Shown here piece by piece: positions 40,301-52,960 of a DNA stretch of 64,000 nt. The DNA is from Galaxea fascicularis (taxonomy: Eukaryota; Cnidaria; Anthozoa; Scleractinia; Euphylliidae): positions 19,072,917 through 19,136,916 of the forward strand of contig OX419346.1 in assembly GCA_948470475.1 (NCBI GenBank), given 5' to 3'. Below the pieces are notes generated by a model, which saw only the letters and a list, made by a program, of their open reading frames with translations, was not told the DNA's origin and did no database searches. The number at the start of each line of letters is the position of its first letter. Positions within the stretch are counted from its first letter, which is position 1. The position numbers were made by a program, and so were the translations under genes.

Positions 40301-43300
40301 AAACATTATTTCTATTCTTATTTGAGCTGTGTGCAAGATTTCAGCAAAGTTGAAATTTTGACCAAAACCCAAAGGGGTTAACCCATGGTTTTGGCTCAAA
40401 TTTGGAATTTGGCAGAAACTTTGCTTATTTCAAAGGGAAGTCTAGAAATGATGTTTAAATGCTTTTAAAACCTCCCAAAACATTATTTCTATTCTTATTT
40501 GAGCTGTGTGCAAGATTTCAGCAAAGTTAAAATTTTGACCAAAACCCAAAGGGGTTAACCCATGGTTTTGGCTCAAATTTGGAATTTGGCTGAAACTTTG
40601 CCTATTTCAAAGGGAAGTCTAGAAATGATGTTTAAATGCTTTTAAAACCTCCCAAAACATTATTTCTATTCTTATTTGAGCTGTGTGCAAGATTTCAGCA
40701 AAGTTGAAATTTTGACCAAAACCCAAAGGGGTTAACCCATGGTTTTGGCTCAAATTTGGAATTTGGCTGAAACTTTGCCTATTTCAAAGGGAAGTCTAGA
40801 AATGATGTTTAAATGCTTTTAAAACCTCCCAAAACATTATTTCTATTCTTATTTGAGCTGTGTGCAAGATTTCAGCAAAGTTGAAATTTTGACCAAAACC
40901 CAAAGGGGTTAACCCATGGTTTTGGCTCAAATTTGGAATTTGGCAAAAACTTCTCTTCTTTCAAAGGGAAGTCTAGAAATGATGTTTAAATGCTTTTAAA
41001 ACCTCCCAAAACATTATTTCTATTCTTATTTGAGCTGTGTGCAAGATTTCAGCAAAGTTGAAATTTTGACCAAAACCCAAAGGGGTTAACCCATGGTTTT
41101 GGCTCGAATTTAGAATTTGGCTGAAACTTTGCCTATTTCAAAGGGAAGTCTAGAAATGATGTTTAAATGCTTTTAAAACCTCCCAAAACATTATTTCTAT
41201 TCTTATTTGAGCTGTGTGCAAGATTTCAGCAAAGTTAAAATTTTGACCAAAACCCAAAGGGGTTAACCCATGGTTTTGGCTCAAATTTGGAATTTGGCAG
41301 AAACTTTGCCTATTTCAAAGGGAAGTCTAGAAATGATGTTTAAATGCTTTTAAAACCTCCCAAAACATTATTTCTATTCTTATTTAAGCTGTGTGCAAGA
41401 TTTCAGCAAACTTGAAATTTTGACCAAAACCCAAAGGGGTTAACCCATGGTTTTGGCTTAAATTTGGAATTTGGCTGAATTTTTGCCTATTTCAAAGGGA
41501 AGTCTAGAAATGATGTTTAAATGCTTTTAAAACCTCCCACAACATTATTTCTATTCTTATTTGAGCTGTGTGCAAGATTTCAGCAAAGTTAAAATTTTGA
41601 CCAAAACCCAAAGGGGTTAACCCATGGTTTTGGCTCAAATTTGGAATTTGGCAGAAACTTTGCTTATTTCAAAGGAAAGTCTAGAAATGATGTTTAAATG
41701 CTTTTAAAACCTCCCACAACATTATTTCTATTCTTATTTGAGCTGTGTGCAAGATTTCAGCAAAGTTGAAATTTTGACCAAAACCCAAAGGGGTTAACCC
41801 ATGGTTTTGGCTCAAATTTGGAATTTGGCTGAAACTTTGCCTATTTCAAAGGGAAGTCTAGAAATGATGTTTAAATGCTTTTAAAACCTCCCAAAACATT
41901 ATTTCTATTCTTATTTGAGCTGTGTGCAAGATTTCAGCAAAGTTGAAATTTTGACCAAAACCCAAAGGGGTTAACCCATGGTTTTGGCTCGAATTTAGAA
42001 TTTGGCTGAAACTTTGCCTATTTCAAAGGGAAGTCTAGAAATGATGTTTAAATGCTTTTAAAACCTCCCAAAACATTATTTCTATTCTTATTTGAGCTGT
42101 GTGCAAGATTTCAGCAAACTTGAAATTTTGACCAAAACCCAAAGGGGTTAACCCATGGTTTTGGCTTAAATTTGGAATTTGGCTGAATTTTTGCCTATTT
42201 CAAAGGGAAGTCTAGAAATGATGTTTAAATGCTTTTAAAACCTCCCACAACATTATTTCTATTCTTATTTGAGCTGTGTGCAAGATTTCAGCAAAGTTAA
42301 AATTTTGACCAAAACCCAAAGGGGTTAACCCATGGTTTTGGCTCAAATTTGGAATTTGGCAGAAACTTTGCTTATTTCAAAGGAAAGTCTAGAAATGATG
42401 TTTAAATGCTTTTAAAACCTCCCACAACATTATTTCTATTCTTATTTGAGCTGTGTGCAAGATTTCAGCAAAGTTGAAATTTTGACCAAAACCCAAAGGG
42501 GTTAACCCATGGTTTTTGCTCAAATTTGGAATTTGGCTAAAACTTTGCCTATTTCAAAGGGAAGTCTAGAAATGATGTTTAAATGCTTTTAAAACCTCCC
42601 AAAACATTATTTCTATTCTTATTTGAGCTGTGTGCAAGATTTCAGCAAAGTTAAAATTTTGACCAAAACCCAAAGGGGTTAACCCATGGTTTTGGCTCAA
42701 ATTTGGAATTTGGCTGAAACTTTGCCTATTTCAAAGGGAAGTCTAGAAATGATGTTTAAATGCTTTTAAAACCTCCCAAAACATTATTTCTATTCTTATT
42801 TGAGCTGTGTGCAAGATTTCAGCAAAGTTAAAATTCTGACCAAAACCCAAAGGGGTTAACCCATGGTTTTGGCTCAAATTTGGAATTTGGCAGAAACTTT
42901 GCTTATTTCAAAGGGAAGTCTAGAAATGATGTTTAAATGCTTTTAAAACCTCCCAAAACATTATTTCTATTCTTATTTGAGCTGTGTGCAAGATTTCAGC
43001 AAAGTTAAAATTTTGACCAAAACCCAAAGGGGTTAACCCATGGTTTTGGCTCAAATTTGGAATTTGGCAGAAACTTCTCTTCTTTCAAAGGGAAGTCTAG
43101 AAATGATGTTTAAATGCTTTTAAAACCTCCCAAAACATTATTTCTATTCTTATTTGAGCTGTGTGCAAGATTTCAGCAAAGTTAAAATTTTGACCAAAAC
43201 CCAAAGGGGTTAACCCATGGTTTTGGCTCAAATTTGGAATTTGGCTGAAACTTTGCCTATTACAAAGGGAAGTCTAGAAATGATGTTTAAATGCTTTTAA

Positions 43301-44769
43301 AACCTCCCAAAACATTATTTCTATTCTTATTTGAGCTGTGTGCAAGATTTCAGCAAAGTTGAAATTTTGACCAAAACCCAAAGGGGTTAACCCATGGTTT
43401 TGGCTCAAATTTGGAATTTGGCAGAAACTTTGCTTATTTCAAAGGGAAGTCTAGAAATGATGTTTAAATGCTTTTAAAACCTCCCAAAACATTATTTCTA
43501 TTCTTATTTGAGCTGTGTGCAAGATTTCAGCAAAGTTAAAATTTTGACCAAAACCCAAAGGGGTTAACCCATGGTTTTGGCTCAAATTTGGAATTTGGCA
43601 GAAACTTTGCTTATTTCAAAGGGAAGTCTAGAAATGATGTTTAAATGCTTTTAAAACCTCAACATTATTTCTATTCTTATTTGAGCTGTGTGCAAGATTT
43701 CAGCAAAGTTGAAATTTTGACCAAAACTCAAAGGGGTTAACCCATGGTTTTGGCTCAAATTTGGAATTTGGCTGAAACTTTGCCTATTTCAAAGGGAAGT
43801 CTAGAAATGATGTTTAAATGCTTTTAAAACCTCCCACAACATTATTTCTATTCTTATTTGAGCTGTGTGCAAGATTTCAGCAAAGTTGAAATTTTGACCA
43901 AAACCCAAAGGGGTTAACCCATGGTTTCTGCTCAAATTTGGAATTTGGCAGAAACTTTGCTTATTTCAAAGGGAAGTCTAGAAATGATGTTTAAATGCTT
44001 TTAAAACCTCCCAAAACATTATTTCTATTCTTATTTGAGCTGTGTGCAAGATTTCAGCAAAGTTAAAATTTTGACCAAAACCCAAAGGGGTTAACCCATG
44101 GTTTTGGCTCAAATTTGGAATGTGGCAGAAACTTTGCCTATTTGAAAGGGAAGTCTAGAAATAATGTTTAAATGCTTTTAAAACCTCCCAAAACATTATT
44201 TCTATTCTTATTTGAGCTGTGTGCAAGATTTCAGCAAAGTTGAAATTTTGACCAAAACCCAAAGGGGTTAACCCATGGTTTTGGCTCAAATTTGGAATTT
44301 GGCAGAAACTTTGCTTATTTCAAAGGGAAGTCTAGAAATGCTAATTAAATGCTTTTAAAACCTCCCAAAACATTATTTCTATTCTTATTTGAGCTGTGTG
44401 CAAGATTTCAGCAAAGTTAAAATTTTGACCAAAACCCAAAGGGGTTAACCCATGGTTTTGGCTCAAATTTGGAATTTGGCAGAAACTTTGCCTATATCAA
44501 AGGGAAGTCTAGAAATGATGTTTAAATGCTTTTAAAACCTCCCAAAACATTATTTCTATTCTTATTTGAGCTGTGTGCAAGATTTCAGCAAAGTTGAAAT
44601 TTTGACCAAAACCCAAAGGGGTTAACCCATGGTTTTGGCTCAAATTTGGAATTTGGCAGAAACTTTGCTTATTTCAAAGGGAAGTCTAGAAATGATGTTT
44701 AAATGCTTTTAAAACCTCCCAAAACATTATTTCTATTCTTATTTGAGCTGTGTGCAAGATTTCAGCAAA

Positions 44770-47700
44770 GTTAAAATTTTGACCAAAACCCAAAGGGGTT
44801 AACCCATGGTTTTGGCTCAAATTTGGAATTTGGCTGAAACTTTGCCTATTTCAAAGGGAAGTCTAGAAATGATGTTTAAATGCTTTTAAAACCTCCCAAA
44901 ACATTATTTCTATTCTTATTTGAGCTGTGTGCAAGATTTCAGCAAAGGTGAAATTTTGACCAAAACCCAAAGGGGTTAACCCATGGTTTTGGCTCAAATT
45001 TGGAATTTGGCAGAAACTTCTCTTCTTTCAAAGGGAAGTCTAGAAATGATGTTTAAATGCTTTTAAAACCTCCCAAAACATTATTTCTATTCTTATTTGA
45101 GCTGTGTGCAAGATTTCAGCAAAGTTAAAATTTTGACCAAAACCCAAAGGGGTTAACCCATGGTTTTGGCTCAAATTTGGAATTTGGCTGAAACTTTGCC
45201 TATTACAAAGGGAAGTCTAGAAATGATGTTTAAATGCTTTTAAAACCTCCCAAAACATTATTTCTATTCTTATTTGAGCTGTGTGCAAGATTTCAGCAAA
45301 GTTGAAATTTTGACCAAAACCCAAAGGGGTTAACCCATGGTTTTGGCTCAAATTTGGAATTTGGCAGAAACTTTGCCTATATCAAAGGGAAGTCTAGAAA
45401 TGATGTTTAAATGCTTTTAAAACCTCCCAAAACATTATTTCTATTCTTATTTGAGCTGTGTGCAAGATTTCAGCAAAGTTGAAATTTTGACCAAAACCCA
45501 AAGGGGTTAACCCATGGTTTTGGCTCAAATTTGGAATTTGGCAGAAACTTTGCTTATTTCAAAGGGAAGTCTAGAAATGATGTTTAAATGCTTTTAAAAT
45601 CTCCCAAAACATTATTTCTATTCTTATTTGAGCTGTGTGCAAGATTTCAGCAAAGTTAAAATTTTGACCAAAACCCAAAGGGGTTAACCCATGGTTTTGG
45701 CTCAAATTTGGAATTTGGCTGAAACTTTGCCTATTTCAAAGGGAAGTCTAGAAATGATGTTTAAATGCTTTTAAAACCTCCCAAAACATTATTTCTATTC
45801 TTATTTGAGCTGTGTGCAAGATTTCAGCAAAGGTGAAATTTTGACCAAAACCCAAAGGGGTTAACCCATGGTTTTGGCTCAAATTTGGAATTTGGCAGAA
45901 ACTTCTCTTCTTTCAAAGGGAAGTCTAGAAATGATGTTTAAATGCTTTTAAAACCTCCCAAAACATTATTTCTATTCTTATTTGAGCTGTGTGCAAGATT
46001 TCAGCAAAGTTAAAATTTTGACCAAAACCCAAAGGGGTTAACCCATGGTTTTGGCTCAAATTTGGAATTTGGCTGAAACTTTGCCTATTACAAAGGGAAG
46101 TCTAGAAATGATGTTTAAATGCTTTTAAAACCTCCCAAAACATTATTTCTATTCTTATTTGAGCTGTGTGCAAGATTTCAGCAAAGTTGAAATTTTGACC
46201 AAAACCCAAAGGGGTTAACCCATGGTTTTGGCTCAAATTTGGAATTTGGCAGAAACTTTGCTTATTTCAAAGGGAAGTCTAGAAATGATGTTTAAATGCT
46301 TTTAAAACCTCCCAAAACATTATTTCTATTCTTATTTCAGCTGTGTGCAAGATTTCAGCAAAGTTAAAATTTTGACCAAAACCCAAAGGGGTTAACCCAT
46401 GGTTTTGGCTCAAATTTGGAATTTGGCAGAAACTTTGCTTATTTCAAAGGGAAGTCTAGAAATGATGTTTAAATGCTTTTAAAACCTCAACATTATTTCT
46501 ATTCTTATTTGAGCTGTGTGCAAGATTTCAGCAAAGTTGAAATTTTGACCAAAACTCAAAGGGGTTAACCCATGGTTTTGGCTCAAATTTGGAATTTGGC
46601 AGAAACTTTGCTTATTTCAAAGGGAAGTCTAGAAATGATGTTTAAATGCTTTTAAAACCTCCCAAAACATTATTTCTATTCTTATTTGAGCTGTGTGCAA
46701 GATTTCAGCAAAGGTGAAATTTTGACCAAAACCCAAAGGGGTTAACCCATGGTTTTGGCTCAAATTTGGAATTTGGCAGAAACTTCTCTTCTTTCAAAGG
46801 GAAGTCTAGAAATGATGTTTAAATGCTTTTAAAACCTCCCAAAACATTATTTCTATTCTTATTTGAGCTGTGTGCAAGATTTCAGCAAAGTTAAAATTTT
46901 GACCAAAACCCAAAGGGGTTAACCCATGGTTTTGGCTCAAATTTGGAATTTGGCTGAAACTTTGCCTATTACAAAGGGAAGTCTAGAAATGATGTTTAAA
47001 TGCTTTTAAAACCTCCCAAAACATTATTTCTATTCTTATTTGAGCTGTGTGCAAGATTTCAGCAAAGTTGAAATTTTGACCAAAACCCAAAGGGGTTAAC
47101 CCATGGTTTTGGCTCAAATTTGGAATTTGGCAGAAACTTTGCCTATATCAAAGGGAAGTCTAGAAATGATGTTTAAATGCTTTTAAAACCTCCCAAAACA
47201 TTATTTCTATTCTTATTTGAGCTGTGTGCAAGATTTCAGCAAAGTTGAAATTTTGACCAAAACCCAAAGGGGTTAACCCATGGTTTTGGCTCAAATTTGG
47301 AATTTGGCAGAAACTTTGCTTATTTCAAAGGGAAGTCTAGAAATGATGTTTAAATGCTTTTAAAACCTCCCAAAACATTATTTCTATTCTTATTTGAGCT
47401 GTGTGCAAGATTTCAGCAAAGTTAAAATTTTGACCAAAACCCAAAGGGGTTAACCCATGGTTTTGGCTCAAATTTGGAATTTGGCTGAAACTTTGCCTAT
47501 TTCAAAGGGAAGTCTAGAAATGATGTTTAAATGCTTTTAAAACCTCCCAAAACATTATTTCTATTCTTATTTGAGCTGTGTGCAAGATTTCAGCAAAGGT
47601 GAAATTTTGACCAAAACCCAAAGGGGTTAACCCATGGTTTTGGCTCAAATTTGGAATTTGGCAGAAACTTCTCTTCTTTCAAAGGGAAGTCTAGAAATGA

Positions 47701-48420
47701 TGTTTAAATGCTTTTAAAACCTCCCAAAACATTATTTCTATTCTTATTTGAGCTGTGTGCAAGATTTCAGCAAAGTTAAAATTTTGACCAAAACCCAAAG
47801 GGGTTAACCCATGGTTTTGGCTCAAATTTGGAATTTGGCTGAAACTTTGCCTATTACAAAGGGAAGTCTAGAAATGATGTTTAAATGCTTTTAAAACCTC
47901 CCAAAACATTATTTCTATTCTTATTTGAGCTGTGTGCAAGATTTCAGCAAAGTTGAAATTTTGACCAAAACCCAAAGGGGTTAACCCATGGTTTTGGCTC
48001 AAATTTGGAATTTGGCAGAAACTTTGCTTATTTCAAAGGGAAGTCTAGAAATGATGTTTAAATGCTTTTAAAACCTCCCAAAACATTATTTCTATTCTTA
48101 TTTGAGCTGTGTGCAAGATTTCAGCAAAGTTAAAATTTTGACCAAAACCCAAAGGGGTTAACCCATGGTTTTGGCTCAAATTTGGAATTTGGCAGAAACT
48201 TTGCTTATTTCAAAGGGAAGTCTAGAAATGATGTTTAAATGCTTTTAAAACCTCAACATTATTTCTATTCTTATTTGAGCTGTGTGCAAGATTTCAGCAA
48301 AGTTGAAATTTTGACCAAAACTCAAAGGGGTTAACCCATGGTTTTGGCTCAAATTTGGAATTTGGCAGAAACTTTGCTTATTTCAAAGGGAAGTCTAGAA
48401 ATGATGTTTAAATGCTTTTA
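44770..48420. repeat. Five-monomer (885-bp) higher-order series
   Basis: Monomers with GCAAAGGTGAAAT are found with the AAGGTG start at 44,945, 45,830, 46,711 and 47,596: spacings 885, 881 and 885. The 881 step contains one 4-bp deletion (CCTCAACATT in place of CCTCCCAAAACATT). Each is followed by the AGAAACTTCTCTTC variant and then by a CCTATTACAAAGG monomer. Later single markers at 49,708 and 51,124 stay in register once the three other 4-bp deletions are counted. Confidence 0.85.
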
Positions 48421-49300
48421 AAACCTCCCAAAACATTATTTCTATTCTTATTTGAGCTGTGTGCAAGATTTCAGCAAAGTTAAAATTTTGACCAAAACCC
48501 AAAGGGGTTAACCCATGGTTTTGGCTCAAATTTGGAATTTGGCAGAAACTTTGCTTATTTCAAAGGGAAGTCTAGAAATGATGTTTAAATGCTTTTAAAA
48601 CCTCAACATTATTTCTATTCTTATTTGAGCTGTGTGCAAGATTTCAGCAAAGTTGAAATTTTGACCAAAACTCAAAGGGGTTAACCCATGGTTTTGGCTC
48701 AAATTTGGAATTTGGCAGAAACTTTGCTTATTTCAAAGGGAAGTCTAGAAATGATGTTTAAATGCTTTTAAAACCTCCCAAAACATTATTTCTATTCTTA
48801 TTTGAGCTGTGTGCAAGATTTCAGCAAAGTTAAAATTTTGACCAAAACCCAAAGGGGTTAACCCATGGTTTTGGCTCAAATTTGGAATTTGGCAGAAACT
48901 TTGCTTATTTCAAAGGGAAGTCTAGAAATGATGTTTAAATGCTTTTAAAACCTCAACATTATTTCTATTCTTATTTGAGCTGTGTGCAAGATTTCAGCAA
49001 AGTTGAAATTTTGACCAAAACTCAAAGGGGTTAACCCATGGTTTTGGCTCAAATTTGGAATTTGGCAGAAACTTTGCTTATTTCAAAGGGAAGTCTAGAA
49101 ATGATGTTTAAATGCTTTTAAAACCTCCCAAAACATTATTTCTATTCTTATTTGAGCTGTGTGCAAGATTTCAGCAAAGTTAAAATTTTGACCAAAACCC
49201 AAAGGGGTTAACCCATGGTTTTGGCTCAAATTTGGAATTTGGCAGAAACTTTGCTTATTTCAAAGGGAAGTCTAGAAATGATGTTTAAATGCTTTTAAAA
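48251..49300. repeat. Three identical 350-bp dimer units
   Basis: Units at 48,251-48,600, 48,601-48,950 and 48,951-49,300 each consist of a 173-bp monomer (starting CCTCAACATT, with AAAACTCAAAGG) and a 177-bp monomer (CCTCCCAAAACATT, with GTTAAAATT). By reading I find no difference between the three. It is the youngest local amplification in the array. Confidence 0.92.
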
Positions 49301-52300
49301 CCTCCCAAAACATTATTTCTATTCTTATTTGAGCTGTGTGCAAGATTTCAGCAAAGTTAAAATTTTGACCAAAACCCAAAGGGGTTAACCCATGGTTTTG
49401 GCTCAAATTTGGAATTTGGCTGAAACTTTGCCTATTTCAAAGGGAAGTCTAGAAATGATGTTTAAATGCTTTTAAAACCTCCCAAAACATTATTTCTATT
49501 CTTATTTGAGCTGTGTGCAAGATTTCAGCAAAGTTAAAATTTTGACCAAAACCCAAAGGGGTTAACCCATGGTTTTGGCTCAAATTTGGAATTTGGCTGA
49601 AACTTTGCCTATTTCAAAGGGAAGTCTAGAAATGATGTTTAAATGCTTTTAAAACCTCCCAAAACATTATTTCTATTCTTATTTGAGCTGTGTGCAAGAT
49701 TTCAGCAAAGGTGAAATTTTGACCAAAACCCAAAGGGGTTAACCCATGGTTTTGGCTCAAATTTGGAATTTGGCAGAAACTTTGCTTATTTCAAAGGGAA
49801 GTCTAGAAATGATGTTTAAATGCTTTTAAAACCTCCCAAAACATTATTTCTATTCTTATTTGAGCTGTGTGCAAGATTTCAGCAAAGTTAAAATTTTGAC
49901 CAAAACCCAAAGGGGTTAACCCATGGTTTTGGCTCAAATTTGGAATTTGGCTGAAACTTTGCCTATTACAAAGGGAAGTCTAGAAATGATGTTTAAATGC
50001 TTTTAAAACCTCCCAAAACATTATTTCTATTCTTATTTGAGCTGTGTGCAAGATTTCAGCAAAGTTGAAATTTTGACCAAAACCCAAAGGGGTTAACCCA
50101 TGGTTTTGGCTCAAATTTGGAATTTGGCAGAAACTTTGCTTATTTCAAAGGGAAGTCTAGAAATGATCATTAAATGCTTCTAAAACCTCCCAAAACATTA
50201 TTTCTATTCTTATTTGAGCTGTGTGCAAGATTTCAGCAAAGTTAAAATTTTGACCAAAACCCAAAGGGGTTAACCCATGGTTTTGGCTCAAATTTGGAAT
50301 TTGGCAGAAACTTTGCCTATTTGAAAGGGAAGTCTAGAAATAATGTTTAAATGCTTTTAAAACCTCCCAAAACATTATTTCTATTCTTATTTGAGCTGTG
50401 TGCAAGATTTCAGCAAAGTTGAAATTTTGACCAAAACCCAAAGGGGTTAACCCATGGTTTTGGCTCAAATTTGGAATTTGGCAGAAACTTTGCTTATTTC
50501 AAAGGGAAGTCTAGAAATGCTAATTAAATGCTTTTAAAACCTCCCAAAACATTATTTCTATTCTTATTTGAGCTGTGTGCAAGATTTCAGCAAAGTTAAA
50601 ATTTTGACCAAAACCCAAAGGGGTTAACCCATGGTTTTGGCTCAAATTTGGAATTTGGCAGAAACTTTGCCTATATCAAAGGGAAGTCTAGAAATGATGT
50701 TTAAATGCTTTTAAAACCTCCCAAAACATTATTTCTATTCTTATTTGAGCTGTGTGCAAGATTTCAGCAAAGTTGAAATTTTGACCAAAACCCAAAGGGG
50801 TTAACCCATGGTTTTGGCTCAAATTTGGAATTTGGCAGAAACTTTGCTTATTTCAAAGGGAAGTCTAGAAATGATGTTTAAATGCTTTTAAAACCTCCCA
50901 AAACATTATTTCTATTCTTATTTGAGCTGTGTGCAAGATTTCAGCAAAGTTAAAATTTTGACCAAAACCCAAAGGGGTTAACCCATGGTTTTGGCTCAAA
51001 TTTGGAATTTGGCTGAAACTTTGCCTATTTCAAAGGGAAGTCTAGAAATGATGTTTAAATGCTTTTAAAACCTCCCAAAACATTATTTCTATTCTTATTT
51101 GAGCTGTGTGCAAGATTTCAGCAAAGGTGAAATTTTGACCAAAACCCAAAGGGGTTAACCCATGGTTTTGGCTCAAATTTGGAATTTGGCAGAAACTTCT
51201 CTTCTTTCAAAGGGAAGTCTAGAAATGATGTTTAAATGCTTTTAAAACCTCCCAAAACATTATTTCTATTCTTATTTGAGCTGTGTGCAAGATTTCAGCA
51301 AAGTTGAAATTTTGACCAAAACCCAAAGGGGTTAACCCATGGTTTTTGCTCAAATTTGGAATTTGGCTGAAACTTTGCCTATTTCAAAGGGAAGTCTAGA
51401 AATGATGTTTAAATGCTTTTAAAACCTCCCACAACATTATTTCTATTCTTATTTGAGCTGTGTGCAAGATTTCAGCAAAGTTGAAATTTTGACCAAAACC
51501 CAAAGGGGTCAACCCATGGTTTTGGCTCAAATTTGGAATTTGGCAGAAACTTTGCTTATTTCAAAGGGAAGTCTAGAAATGATGTTTAAATGCTTTTAAA
51601 ACCTCCCAAAACATTATTTCTATTCTTATTTGAGCTGTGTGCAAGATTTCAGCAAAGTTAAAATTTTGACCAAAACCCAAAGGGGTTAACCCATGGTTTT
51701 GGCTCAAATTTGGAATTTGGCTGAAACTTTGCCTATTTCAAAGGGAAGTCTAGAAATGATGTTTAAATGCTTTTAAAACCTCCCACAACATTATTTCTAT
51801 TCTTATTTGAGCTGTGTGCAAGATTTCAGCAAAGTTGAAATTTTGACCAAAACCCAAAGGGGTTAACCCATGGTTTTGGCTCAAATTTGGAATTTGGCAG
51901 AAACTTTGCTTATTTCAAAGGGAAGTCTACAAATGATGTTTAAATGCTTTTAAAACCTCCCAAAACATTATTTCTATTCTTATTTGAGCTGTGTGCAAGA
52001 TTTCAGCAAAGTTAAAATTTTGATCAAAACCCAAAGGGGTTAACCCATGGTTTTGGCTCAAATTTGGAATTTGGCTGAAACTTTGCCTATTTCAAAGGGA
52101 AGTCTAGAAATGATGTTTAAATGCTTTTAAAACCTCCCAAAACATTATTTCTATTCTTATTTGAGCTGTGTGCAAGATTTCAGCAAAGTTTAAATTTTGA
52201 CCAAAACCCAAAGGGGTTAACCCATGGTTTTGGCTCAAATTTGGAATTTGGCAGAAACTTTGCTTATTTCAAAGGCAAGTCTAGAAATGATGTTTAAATG

Positions 52301-52475
52301 CTTTTAAAACCTCCCAAAACATTATTTCTATTCTTATTTGAGCTGTGTGCAAGATTTCAGCAAAGTTGAAATTTTGACCAAAACCCAAAGGGGTTGGTTT
52401 TGGCTCAAATTTGGAATTTGGCTGAAACTTTGCCAATTTCAAAGAGAAGTCTAGAAATGATGTTTAAATGCTTTT

Positions 52476-52960
52476 AAAACCTCCCAAGTCATGATTTTTA
52501 TTCTTATTTGAGCTGTGTGCAAGATTTCAGCAAAGTTGAGATTTTGACTAAAACCCAAAGGGGTTAACCCAAGGTTGTGGCTCAAATTTGGAATTTGGCT
52601 GAAACTTTACCCTCTTCATAGGGAAGTCTAGAAATTATGTTCAAATGCTTTTAAAACCTTCCAAAACAATATTTCTATTCTTATTTGAGCTGTGTGCAAG
52701 ATTTCAGCAAAGTTGAAATTTTGACCAAAACCCAAAGGGGTTAACCCATGGTTTTGGCTCAAATTTGGCATTTGGCTAAAACTTTGCCTATTTCAAAGGG
52801 AAGTCTAGAAATGTTGTTTAAAAACTTCTAAAACTGCCAAAACATTATTTCTATTCTGATTTGAGCTGTGTGCAATATTTATGGAAAGTTGAAATTTTGA
52901 CCAAAACCCAAGGTGGTTATCTCAGGGTTTTGGCTGAAATGTTAATTTGGCTGAAACTTT
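52476..52960. repeat. Degenerate right edge of the satellite array
   Basis: The last three monomers (starting at 52,476, 52,653 and about 52,831) keep the 177-bp step but gather substitutions seen nowhere inside the array, such as AAGTCATGATTTTTA for the usual AAAACATTATTTCTA, and a first-line change in the GGTTAACCC block. Just before, near 52,394, one monomer has lost the TAACCCAT segment. Similarity ends in a T-run near 52,955-52,965, after which the sequence is unique. This is the expected edge of a satellite homogenised by unequal exchange, where terminal copies escape correction. Confidence 0.93.

Larger units (their letters stand above)
1..52475. repeat. 177-bp tandem satellite array (about 298 monomers)
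   Basis: Head-to-tail copies of one monomer fill this stretch without any interruption. Taking AAAACCTCCC as monomer start, successive starts fall at 4, 181, 359, 536, 713 and so on, a step of 177 bp apart from small indels; late markers (for example 49,708 to 51,124, exactly 8 x 177) keep the same register. The consensus is about 34% GC and has no CpG. Landmarks per monomer: CCAAAACC at 73-80, the palindrome GGGTTAACCC at 86-95, CCATGG close by, TCTAGA near 152-157. Variant sites recur: AAAACA or CACAACA near 11-17, GTTGAAAT or GTTAAAAT near 60-67, and three versions of 122-141 (GGCTGAAACTTTGCC, GGCAGAAACTTTGCT, AGCAGAAACTTCTCTTCTTT). All six frames are closed although 177 is divisible by 3, so it is non-coding. 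Centromeric or pericentromeric function is plausible from size and organisation but not demonstrated. Confidence 0.98.

Noticed and set aside
1..52960. CRISPR-like array
   Set aside because: There are no unique spacers between short repeats; whole 177-bp monomers repeat, in a eukaryotic context.
1..52960. CENP-B box in the monomer
   Set aside because: The consensus has no CpG, while the CENP-B core needs TTCG and CGGG; no match was seen.
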